The notes under the pieces are model-generated. The model worked only from the letters and a program-made list of their open reading frames with translations, was not told where the DNA came from and did not search any database. Positions 18,784 through 26,847 of a DNA stretch of 64,000 nt are shown piece by piece (within the stretch, counting starts at the first letter, position 1; each line of letters starts with the position of its first letter). The position numbers and the translations under genes are program-made. The DNA comes from Halarcobacter sp. (lineage in GTDB: Bacteria > Campylobacterota > Campylobacteria > Campylobacterales > Arcobacteraceae), in NCBI RefSeq assembly GCF_963676935.1, contig NZ_OY781470.1, positions 1,146,680 through 1,210,679 on the forward strand. Reading direction: 5' to 3'.

Positions 18784-20966
18784 TAAAAAAGTTTAGTAAT
18801 AAATTTACTCATAGTAACACTACTTATTCTAATATAATGTTAATTGTGTTTACTTTGACGTTTATATTTTCTTCATATTTGTATTTTCAATATTATAAGC
18901 AAATAATATTAAATAAAAAAATTGATATGTATAAAGTTAATGTAAATTATTTAAATAGCAAACTAAATAATGATTTTCTAACATATAATAAAGAAAATAT
19001 AAAAAAAGATATTGAAAAAGTATTTAGTACTTCTCTTTTCTCACTTATAAAAATAGATAAAAATAGATATATATTTGATAAAAACACTCTTATAGATAAT
19101 TCTGAAGGTTTTAATGACAAGTCATGGAGTTTGGGAGAAGTGATAGTAGATGTTAGATTTGGTCTAATAACCAAACTACCAAATAGTTCTTATTATGAAT
19201 TTATATCTTCAAACAATTATGAAATAACTCAGCCTCTTAGAGTTAGATATCAATTATATAAAAATGGTCAAATTAAAAATATTATTGCAAAATTAGACTT
19301 TTCGAATATCAAAGAAAAAAGATTAATTACAGGCAATAATGAAAGTTCATTTTTAAGAAATTTTTTAGATACAAATAAATTAAATAAAACATATCCTATC
19401 AAAAAGCAAGGATATACAGTTGCTTCTATTACTTATGAAATAAATAAATATGAAATAAATAGTGAGATACAAAATTTTCTTTTTACGCTTATTCTTTTTA
19501 ATATAGTTATGTGTTTACCTCTTATTTTTGTATTAGGTTTTTATCATAAATATTTATTTAAAAAATATGTTACTTTGCCAGTAAATTATCTAAATGAATA
19601 TTTGGAAAATATATTATTAGATAAATTTTCAATTATTGATAAAAGTCAGTTTGAAGGTACACCTGAGATAAAGGAATTAACTAAAAAAATCTCTAAATTA
19701 TCAGGAAAAGTTGCAGCTTTAAAAAATGAATTGAATGTAAATAAAGAATCATTAGAGTTAAAAGTTTCTAGTGATACTCTAACAGGACTTCCAAATAAAA
19801 CAATATTTGATTTTGATATAAAAAGTATGTATGTCTCAGCCATACCTGGATATATCTTTATTTTAAAAATTGAAAAGCTTAGTGAAATAAGTGAAAAATA
19901 TGATTCAGGATATATTAATAGTTTTATTGAAAGTTATGTAAATATATTAAAGAATGTGATTTTTAAATACAATAAAGAGATGAAACTTTATAGGTTTTAT
20001 GGTTCAAAATTTGCAATAATTGCTAAAAATATAGAAATGGAAACTTGTGAATTAATGTGCAATGATATTATAAAAGAATTAAATGAAAAACTAAGTGATA
20101 TTTATAATATCCCAGATGATTATATCCAAATAGGTGGTACATTTTTTGACATATATGGAACTATTGATTCTTTATTATCAACTTTAGAAAAGGCATACGA
20201 ACGTTCAAAAATTCAAGGGAAAAACTCTTTTTATATAGTTGCAGAAGATGAAATTGAAAGAAACTATTCTGAGTTGGATAGTAATGTAGTTGATATTATA
20301 AAAAGAGCTGAGTTTAATTTGAAATTTGTATTTGATACATATACTTTTGATGATGATGAAAACTTAATTATGAGTGAGGCTTCTCCACAATTAATTGACT
20401 CAAATGGTAATCCTCAACCTATAGGTTCTTTTATTTCTGTTGCAGATAAACTTCATATAGCAGATAAGTTTGATAAGTTAGTTCTTGTTAAAACCCTTGC
20501 TTACATTAGAGGTAATAATATAGATCATAAGATAGCTATAAATATCTCTATGACATCAATAAAAAATAAAGAATTTATGAAATGGTTATTAGATGTGTTA
20601 AAAGCAAATCAAGATATCATAGATAAAATTGTATTTAGTATTACTTCATATACAGCTTATTTAAATAAAGATTCTTTTATTGAGTTTATAAAAAGTATTC
20701 ATAAGGTTGGAGCAAGTATTATATTAAAAAGATATAAGACTACTGATTATCCATTAGAAGAATTAAAAAATCTTAATCTTGATTATATTAGAATGAGTCA
20801 TGAATATACAACAGGTTTTTCAAATGATGTAATTAAAAAGCATAAAGTAAAAAATATTTTAATTTTTGCAGAATTATACAATATCAAAGTAGTTGCAGAT
20901 ACAGTTAAACTTGATGCAGATTATGATTTATTAGAAAGACTTGGTACTTATGCAGCAAGTAGATAG
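18780..20966 (+). CDS. LapD-like membrane receptor with degenerate GGDEF and EAL domains
   Basis: The 728-residue protein has membrane segments at about residues 17-37 and 235-258, enclosing a periplasmic domain as in LapD. A short linker leads to a GGDEF-like domain (about 330-500, LTGLPNKTIFDFDI) in which the active motif is replaced by YGSKF. An EAL-like domain (about 520-728) reads EASPQ where EALLR is expected and LKRYKTTD where the catalytic DDFG region is expected. Both enzymatic sites are therefore missing, pointing to a c-di-GMP receptor rather than an enzyme. ATGA overlap with the TolC-like gene implies translational coupling. LapD homologues control a periplasmic protease (LapG) that releases adhesins, but no LapG gene is visible in this window. 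Confidence 0.82.
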   Translation: MIKKFSNKFTHSNTTYSNIMLIVFTLTFIFSSYLYFQYYKQIILNKKIDMYKVNVNYLNSKLNNDFLTYNKENIKKDIEKVFSTSLFSLIKIDKNRYIFDKNTLIDNSEGFNDKSWSLGEVIVDVRFGLITKLPNSSYYEFISSNNYEITQPLRVRYQLYKNGQIKNIIAKLDFSNIKEKRLITGNNESSFLRNFLDTNKLNKTYPIKKQGYTVASITYEINKYEINSEIQNFLFTLILFNIVMCLPLIFVLGFYHKYLFKKYVTLPVNYLNEYLENILLDKFSIIDKSQFEGTPEIKELTKKISKLSGKVAALKNELNVNKESLELKVSSDTLTGLPNKTIFDFDIKSMYVSAIPGYIFILKIEKLSEISEKYDSGYINSFIESYVNILKNVIFKYNKEMKLYRFYGSKFAIIAKNIEMETCELMCNDIIKELNEKLSDIYNIPDDYIQIGGTFFDIYGTIDSLLSTLEKAYERSKIQGKNSFYIVAEDEIERNYSELDSNVVDIIKRAEFNLKFVFDTYTFDDDENLIMSEASPQLIDSNGNPQPIGSFISVADKLHIADKFDKLVLVKTLAYIRGNNIDHKIAINISMTSIKNKEFMKWLLDVLKANQDIIDKIVFSITSYTAYLNKDSFIEFIKSIHKVGASIILKRYKTTDYPLEELKNLNLDYIRMSHEYTTGFSNDVIKKHKVKNILIFAELYNIKVVADTVKLDADYDLLERLGTYAASR

Positions 20967-20975
20967 GATTTATAA

Positions 20976-21752
20976 ATGATTAAATATTTCTATATATTCA
21001 TATTTTTTATTTTTGTAGGTTGTAGTTCAACTACAAAAAGTATAAATACCTCAGAGTATGAAAAAAATACGACAACAAAAGTTTATGAAGATATTTCAAA
21101 AGATGCAATATTTGAAGCAGCTAAAAAAGTATTCATTCTTTTAGGAAAAGAGCAATTTAGAATAGATTCATATAGAAACAATTTAGAAGTTCAAAAAACT
21201 AAACTTAATCATTTCCCTTTTTATGCCTATACTACAAATGATATTTGGAACATCTCAATTGAAGAGGAAGATGGAAAATCTATTGTTAAAATTAATTTAA
21301 AAAGAATTAAAGATTTTGATAAAGAGACTAGTGAGTATTTGTCAAAAGATTTACATAAATTTCTTTTAGAAAGAATAGATTATTTATTAGGATTAAATGA
21401 TAAATGGAATAGTTGTATGGTTTCATTAGATGATGCTTTATGTGATGGAATCGATTTAAATACAATAAATTCACCAACAAAAGATGATTTGGTTACAAAT
21501 ATTTTAATTTCTCAAAGAAAAGCTAGTAAATCTTTATCTGAAATTGAAGATGATATATTAGCTGATGATATAGTTTTTACTTTAGAGGATTCAAATAATG
21601 ATATTCTTGAAAAACAAAATGGAAATTTAGAAGATACTCAAGAAAGTCTTGAGGCAGAAGATGCGTTAGATAAAAAAATTCAGGAATTAGATGATATAGT
21701 AAATACAAATATTGATAAAACACTGGATAGAATAAAAACAGAAAATGAATAG
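20976..21752 (+). CDS. Lipoprotein of unknown function in the adhesin locus
   Basis: A 258-residue protein with a lipoprotein signal peptide: hydrophobic IFIFFIFVGCSS, with Cys at residue 16 as the probable lipidation site. The first half after the signal (about 30-150) looks like a small folded alpha/beta domain (AIFEAAKKVFILLGKEQFRID, WNISIEEEDGKSIVKINL). The C-terminal third is acidic and coiled-coil-like. No family was recognised. It starts 9 bases after the LapD-like gene and overlaps the Sel1-repeat gene by 8 bases, so it belongs to the same operon and probably works in the periplasm on the secretion or adhesin complex. Confidence 0.75.
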   Translation: MIKYFYIFIFFIFVGCSSTTKSINTSEYEKNTTTKVYEDISKDAIFEAAKKVFILLGKEQFRIDSYRNNLEVQKTKLNHFPFYAYTTNDIWNISIEEEDGKSIVKINLKRIKDFDKETSEYLSKDLHKFLLERIDYLLGLNDKWNSCMVSLDDALCDGIDLNTINSPTKDDLVTNILISQRKASKSLSEIEDDILADDIVFTLEDSNNDILEKQNGNLEDTQESLEAEDALDKKIQELDDIVNTNIDKTLDRIKTENE

Positions 21753-22680
21753 ATTAATAACAATTTTTTTATTATCTTTTTTACATCTTTATGCAGTTTC
21801 AATTGATGAAGCAATAAGTAATATAGAAAAAAAGAAATATTCACTTGCTTTAGAACAATTAAATAAACTTGCATTGGAAGATAATCCTTTAGCTCAATAT
21901 AACCTTGGATTGTTAAATTATAAAGGTTTAGGTGTTGAGCAAAATAAAGAATTGGCTTTATTTTGGTATGAAATTGCTGCAAAAAATGGGAATAAAGAAG
22001 CTCAAAATAATCTTGCTCATATGTATTTTCTTGGAGAAGTTGTTAATAAAGATTTAAAAATAGCAAAATATTGGTATGAGCAATCTGCTAATCAAGGATA
22101 TGCTTTAGCTCAATTAAATCTTGGATTAATTTATGAAAAAAATCCAACAAAAGAGAATCTTGAAATAGCTTTTAAATACTACAAAGACTCTGCTCAACAA
22201 GGTGTAGTTATTGCACAAAATAATTTAGCTTCAATGTATTATTATGGAAAAGGAGTTAAAAAAGATAAGAAAAAAGCTTTATATTGGTATCAAGTTTCAT
22301 CAAATGCTGGAGATAAGGTAGCACAATATAATTTAGCCATGATGTATTTGTCTGGTGATGTAGTAGAAAAAGATTTTGAAAAAGTAGTTTTTTGGCTAGA
22401 AAAATCTTCAGTTCAAAATTATAAAACAGCAATAATAAAATTGGCAGATATTTATAGAAATGGTAATATCACTTCGCAAGATTATAAAAAAGCTTTCCAG
22501 TTATATAAAAAAGCCGCAAATCAGAATAACCTTAAATCAATGTACTATTTAGGTCTATTTTATTATAACGGTTATGGTACAACTAAAAATATGGAAAAAG
22601 CTAGATATTGGTTGAAAATGGCAGAATCACAAGGTCATGAAAGATCAAAAAATTTTTTAGAAACACATAAATTTTTTTAA
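21745..22680 (+). CDS. Sel1-like repeat protein, exported
   Basis: A 311-residue protein with a short N-terminal signal (LITIFLLSFLHLYAVSI), followed by about seven Sel1-like repeats of roughly 36 residues, each with the pattern AQYNLGLLNYKGLGVEQNKE or AQNNLASMYYYGKGVKKDKK. Sel1 proteins are solenoid scaffolds for protein-protein contact. It is the last gene of the adhesin block, overlapping the lipoprotein gene. Its role is probably assembly of the envelope complex encoded upstream, but that is inferred only from position. Confidence 0.88.
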   Translation: MNRLITIFLLSFLHLYAVSIDEAISNIEKKKYSLALEQLNKLALEDNPLAQYNLGLLNYKGLGVEQNKELALFWYEIAAKNGNKEAQNNLAHMYFLGEVVNKDLKIAKYWYEQSANQGYALAQLNLGLIYEKNPTKENLEIAFKYYKDSAQQGVVIAQNNLASMYYYGKGVKKDKKKALYWYQVSSNAGDKVAQYNLAMMYLSGDVVEKDFEKVVFWLEKSSVQNYKTAIIKLADIYRNGNITSQDYKKAFQLYKKAANQNNLKSMYYLGLFYYNGYGTTKNMEKARYWLKMAESQGHERSKNFLETHKFF

Positions 22681-22692
22681 ATCCACACACTC

Positions 22693-22716
22693 TACATATT
22701 AATATTATAATATGTA
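22693..22716. terminator. 9-bp AT-rich hairpin after the Sel1 gene, possible terminator
   Basis: TACATATTA and TAATATGTA are perfect inverted repeats around a 6-base loop, 13 bases after the stop of the Sel1 gene and about 70 bases before the next start. There is no clear T-run after it, so it could instead be an operator for the solute-binding protein gene. Confidence 0.3.
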
Positions 22717-22783
22717 TTAATTCTACAAATTAAGTTTCAACCTAAATTAATTATGTATTATACGTTTATAAAAAAGGAAAATA

Positions 22784-23575
22784 ATGAAAAAATTGTTTAA
22801 AATAAATATTTTATTTATATTACTTTTTACAAATTTTTTATATGCAAAAGATAGTAGATTAGATCTAATAAAAGCTAATAACGAAATAAGAGTATGTATT
22901 TGGCCACAATACTATGGAATCTCGTATATTGATATAAGAACACAAAAACTTGAGGGTATTGATAGTGATTTAGCTATTGAATTAGCAAAAGATTTAAATG
23001 TCAATTTAAAATTAGTTAAAAGTTCATTTCCAACACTTATAGATGATATAAGCTCAAACAAATGTGATATTGCAATGTTTGCCATAGGTAATACAGAAAA
23101 AAGAAGAGAAAAAATAAGATTTACAACCCCTCATTTAGAAAGTGATATTTACGCTGTTACAACAAAAACAAACAAAAAAGTTAAAACTTGGGATGATATT
23201 GATAAAAAGGGTGTAGTAGTTGCAGTTGCAAAAGGAACTTACCATGAACCTATTATGAAAGAAAAATTAAAAAATGCAAAGCTAGTAGTAATTAAAGGGT
23301 TTAAACAAAGAGAGGATGAAGTAAGAGCAGGTAGAGCAGATGTTTTTATGACTGATTATCCTTATGGTAAAAAAATGTTAGCAAAAACAGATTGGGCAAA
23401 ATTAATTATTCCTAAAAATACTTTCTATTTAATTCCTTATGCTTGGACAATGAAATATGGTGATGATAAATTTTACAATAGAGTAGAAAAGTTTATTAAA
23501 GATATTAAAACTGATGGACGATTAAAAAAGCTTGCTAAAAGAAATGGTTTATTACCTATAGTTAAATTAAAGTAA
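22784..23575 (+). CDS. Periplasmic family 3 solute-binding protein
   Basis: A 263-residue protein with a signal peptide (FKINILFILLFTNFLYA, cleavage near residue 21) and the bacterial extracellular solute-binding fold of family 3. Visible motifs are LEGIDSDLAIELAKDLNVN, MFAIGNTEKRREKIRFTTP (the family signature area) and VAVAKGTYHEP. Such proteins bind amino acids or other small ligands. No ABC permease or ATPase gene accompanies it. Instead a membrane histidine kinase starts 24 bases downstream, so it may feed ligand information to that kinase, or it may be an orphan binding protein. The start is behind AAAAAGGAAAAT. Confidence 0.85.
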   Translation: MKKLFKINILFILLFTNFLYAKDSRLDLIKANNEIRVCIWPQYYGISYIDIRTQKLEGIDSDLAIELAKDLNVNLKLVKSSFPTLIDDISSNKCDIAMFAIGNTEKRREKIRFTTPHLESDIYAVTTKTNKKVKTWDDIDKKGVVVAVAKGTYHEPIMKEKLKNAKLVVIKGFKQREDEVRAGRADVFMTDYPYGKKMLAKTDWAKLIIPKNTFYLIPYAWTMKYGDDKFYNRVEKFIKDIKTDGRLKKLAKRNGLLPIVKLK

Positions 23576-23599
23576 TTTATTAATAGATAGTGTATAGTT

Positions 23600-26035
23600 A
23601 TGAAGTTAAATATTAAATTGTTTATTGGTGCTTTTATATCATTTTTGATAATTACAAGTAGTATTATGTATGCCTTGTCTATTTTAAAAGAAGAAGCTGT
23701 AAATAATTATTTAACAATATCAAAACTAAATGCAAAATCTTTTTCTAAAGGTTTAAACCAAGATATTAGTAACATTGAACAAATAATTACAAATATTGCA
23801 TCTTTATTTGATTTAGAAAAAGTTGATATAAATAATCGATTAGAACAAATGCAAATAAACTATCCTCAAATTAGATCTTTAAATATTTTAAAAAATGAAA
23901 AAATAATCTATAGCTCAAATATTTATAATTTGGGAGTGGTTATAAATAATCAAAACTTTTTCCCTAAAACTTTATTTGATGATAATATTTTAAAAGTATC
24001 TACTCCTTGGACTGGAAGAGATTTTATAAGTGGTAATGATATATATAATTATGAAGATGATTCTGAAACAATTGAAAAGTCATTTATTCCTATTTCTAAA
24101 AAAATAGAAACAATAGAAGGTGATTTTAAAGTTATAATTAACTTAAATAGTGATTACTTTATAAATAGTTTTATTACAAATATAGATTCTGAAAATGTAG
24201 TTTTTGAATTAGTTAGATTAGATGGAATATTATTACTAAGTTCTGATAGTACAAAGTCTATTGGAAAAGATATTGAAGAGATCGATATTTTGAATAAAAC
24301 GATAAAAAATAATATATACACAGGAGTAAAAGATATTGCTGGAGTAAAATATATTTTAACTTCAACCTTAACAAAAAATTATCCAATTGGCATTTTTGTA
24401 AAACTTGATTATGAAAAAAATCTTCTAAGTTGGAATAAAAAACAATATAGTTTTTTTATCATAATTATTACAATATTAATCATAAGTATCTTAATAGCAT
24501 TAGTTTTTTTCTTTTTATATAATAAAAAAAGAGAAGATGAAATAAAGACACATAAATTGCAAATTCAAGAACAAGAAAAATTTAAATTTTTATTTCAAGA
24601 TTCTCATTTTTTAGCTGTTGTATTAGATTTTGAAGGAAAAATTTTTGATATAAATAATTTAGCTATAAACTTTTTAGGAAAAAAAGCTATTCATTTAAGA
24701 GGAAATAATTTTTGGGATTTAGATTGTTGGAATGACGAATCAAGAAAAACTATAAAGTTTTTTATAAAAAATATAAATAGAAATAACATAGAAACAGAAG
24801 TTATAGCAATAGACAAAAATAAACAAGAAAGAGTTATTGATATAACTATTTCATCCTTAGACACTGAAAATGGCAAAATTATTGTTGTTATAGGTTTTGA
24901 TATAACTGAAAGAAAGTCTAGAGAAAAAAGATTAAAACAAGCATATACTGTTTTTAATAATACTAGAGATGGTATTATGATTACAGATAAAGAAACAAAA
25001 CTTATAGATGTAAATAAATCTTTTGAGAAAATTACTGGTTATAAAAAAGAGGAAGTAATAGGAGAAAAAACAAAAATATTAAGGTCTTCTTTAAATGATG
25101 AAATCTTCTATAATAAAATGTGGGAAAAAATAAACAAATTTGGCTATTGGGAAGGTGAAATAATAAATAAAAATAAAAATCAAGAAGAGTTCACTGAATG
25201 GCTAACAATAAATGCAATTTTTGATAAAAATGGTGAAGTGTTAAATTATATTGGAGTTTTTAGTGATATTACAGAACAAAAAATAAAAGAGAAACTTTTA
25301 AAAGAAAAAGATGATGTTTTATACCAACAATCAAAAATGGCTGCTATGGGGGAAATGATAGCTAATATTGCTCATCAATGGAGACAACCTTTATCAGTAA
25401 TATCTACTGCTGCTACAGGAATGGTTCTTAAGAAAAATATTGGTATATCAGATGAAAAAGATGATATAGAATCATTACTTTTTATTAATGACTCATGTCA
25501 ATACTTATCAAAAACTATAGATGATTTTAGAAATTTTTTAAAAGTTGATAAAGATGTAAGGAAGTTTAATATCCATACAGCAATTGAAGATTCATTAACA
25601 TTGTCTAGTATTAAAGTAAAAAGTGAAGAGATTAATATTGTACTAAATTTAGAAAAATTGCAAGTTTATGGAATAAAAAATGAGTTTATTCAAGTTTTGA
25701 TTAATATCTTAAATAATGCAAAGGATGCTTTAGAGTCTTCTAAAATAAAAAATAAAATATTGTTAATTAATGTAACCGAAGAAGATGGTTATATTTATAT
25801 AAAAATTCAAGACAATGCTGGAGGAATTCCTGAAAACATAATTAATAGAGTTTTTGAACCATATTTTACAACTAAACATCAATCAAAAGGTACGGGGATA
25901 GGTTTATATATGTGTGAAGAGATTATTAAAAATCATATGAAAGGATTTTTATCTGTAAAGAATAAAGAATTTAAATATAATAAACAAGAATACAAAGGAG
26001 CATGTTTTATTATTAAAGTACCAAATAAAAAATAA
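23600..26035 (+). CDS. Membrane sensor histidine kinase with Cache and two PAS domains
   Basis: The 811-residue kinase has a membrane helix at about 5-27, a periplasmic Cache-like domain (about 35-280) and a second helix at about 285-308. Two PAS domains follow (about 325-440, and 450-565 with DGIMITDKETKLIDVN). The dimerisation domain has phospho-acceptor His in GEMIANIAHQWRQPLSVIS (about 587). The ATPase has the N box FIQVLINILNNAKDAL, DNAGGIP and GTGIGLYMCEEI. No receiver domain and no adjacent response regulator are present, so its partner is elsewhere. It lies just after the solute-binding protein and is probably co-transcribed with it. Confidence 0.92.
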   Translation: MKLNIKLFIGAFISFLIITSSIMYALSILKEEAVNNYLTISKLNAKSFSKGLNQDISNIEQIITNIASLFDLEKVDINNRLEQMQINYPQIRSLNILKNEKIIYSSNIYNLGVVINNQNFFPKTLFDDNILKVSTPWTGRDFISGNDIYNYEDDSETIEKSFIPISKKIETIEGDFKVIINLNSDYFINSFITNIDSENVVFELVRLDGILLLSSDSTKSIGKDIEEIDILNKTIKNNIYTGVKDIAGVKYILTSTLTKNYPIGIFVKLDYEKNLLSWNKKQYSFFIIIITILIISILIALVFFFLYNKKREDEIKTHKLQIQEQEKFKFLFQDSHFLAVVLDFEGKIFDINNLAINFLGKKAIHLRGNNFWDLDCWNDESRKTIKFFIKNINRNNIETEVIAIDKNKQERVIDITISSLDTENGKIIVVIGFDITERKSREKRLKQAYTVFNNTRDGIMITDKETKLIDVNKSFEKITGYKKEEVIGEKTKILRSSLNDEIFYNKMWEKINKFGYWEGEIINKNKNQEEFTEWLTINAIFDKNGEVLNYIGVFSDITEQKIKEKLLKEKDDVLYQQSKMAAMGEMIANIAHQWRQPLSVISTAATGMVLKKNIGISDEKDDIESLLFINDSCQYLSKTIDDFRNFLKVDKDVRKFNIHTAIEDSLTLSSIKVKSEEINIVLNLEKLQVYGIKNEFIQVLINILNNAKDALESSKIKNKILLINVTEEDGYIYIKIQDNAGGIPENIINRVFEPYFTTKHQSKGTGIGLYMCEEIIKNHMKGFLSVKNKEFKYNKQEYKGACFIIKVPNKK

Positions 26036-26084
26036 AAAGCAATATTTAAAGAGCTTTTTTATATAATTTCACTCTCAAATTTAT

Positions 26085-26160
26085 GACCCCGTCGTCTAGT
26101 GGCCAAGGACGTCAGGATTTCCTCCTGAAGACGGATGTTCGAATCATCCTGGGGTCGCCA
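26085..26160 (+). tRNA. tRNA-Glu (anticodon TTC)
   Basis: A complete 76-base cloverleaf. The acceptor stem GACCCCG pairs with TGGGGTC (one G-T pair). The anticodon stem TCAGG/CCTGA encloses the loop ATTTCCT with anticodon TTC. The T arm is GGATG-TTCGAAT-CATCC, and CCA is encoded. The gene stands alone downstream of the kinase gene. Confidence 0.96.
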
Positions 26161-26318
26161 ACTTATATTTACTATAAAATCAATTTAATGCTGTACATTT
26201 TTTAAAAAGTGCAAAGAAAATTGATAGAATAAATCTTAAATATGAACATTATTAATGGTATATTTTTATATTCTTCTTCTTTTAAGCGATTAAGAGAATA
26301 TTTACATTGTAAATTTAG

Positions 26319-26348
26319 TTGACAAAAATTATTAATTTTGGTTATTAT
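26319..26348 (+). promoter_or_regulatory. Sigma-70-type promoter for the YdhR-like gene
   Basis: TTGACA at 26319-26324 and TATTAT at 26343-26348 are separated by 18 bases, 23 bases before the ATG of the next gene. This is an unusually good -35 match for this AT-rich genome. Confidence 0.6.
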
Positions 26349-26370
26349 AGCGAAAAAATTAGGATGACAA

Positions 26371-26682
26371 ATGAAATATTTATTACAAATTGATTTTCCA
26401 CATAATGGACCTTTTGGTAAAGAGATGAGTGAAGCTATGGCTGATTTAGCAAAAGATATTGCTACAGAAGAGGGCTTGGAGTTTAAAATTTGGACTGAAA
26501 ATGAAGCTACTAAAGAAGCTGGTGGAATTTATGTATTTAATAATCTTGATGATGCAAATAGATATTTAGAAAAACACACAAAGAGACTACAATCTTTTGG
26601 ATATGACAATATCAAGTCAAAGATATTTAATATAAATGAAGAGTTAAGTGTACTTTCTAAGGCTGAGTTTTTGAAGGTTTAA
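26371..26682 (+). CDS. YdhR-family putative mono-oxygenase (ABM fold)
   Basis: The 103-residue protein matches the YdhR pattern. It begins MKYLLQIDFPHNGPFGKEMS, has FKIWTENEATKEAGGIYVF in the middle and a final NDLDDA-type helix (NLDDANRYLEKHTKRLQSFG). YdhR proteins are small dimeric alpha/beta barrels that resemble antibiotic-biosynthesis mono-oxygenases, but their substrate is not known. It is monocistronic, with its own strong promoter and an AGGA ribosome-binding site, and the next gene lies 165 bases downstream. Confidence 0.82.
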   Translation: MKYLLQIDFPHNGPFGKEMSEAMADLAKDIATEEGLEFKIWTENEATKEAGGIYVFNNLDDANRYLEKHTKRLQSFGYDNIKSKIFNINEELSVLSKAEFLKV

Positions 26683-26757
26683 ATATCTTTAAAAACTAAT
26701 ATTCTTTTATTCTTTGATTATCTTATTTTTTATTCATTATACAATTAACAAAAAGTA

Positions 26758-26789
26758 AATAAATTATGAAATTTATTTCATAATTTATT
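26758..26789. promoter_or_regulatory. 32-bp palindrome (15-bp arms) upstream of the envelope-lipid operon
   Basis: The arms AATAAATTATGAAAT and ATTTCATAATTTATT are perfect inverted repeats separated by only two bases. The element ends 58 bases before the GTG start of the LtaS-like gene. A possible promoter (TTCATA about 26788, TACAAT about 26813) begins at its downstream edge, the right place for a repressor or activator site. The exact symmetry argues for a protein-binding operator. Confidence 0.6.
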
Positions 26790-26847
26790 CATAAAAAGTT
26801 CATTTACTTGTAATACAATCCTTTAAACTTTATAAAGGAACCTTCGA

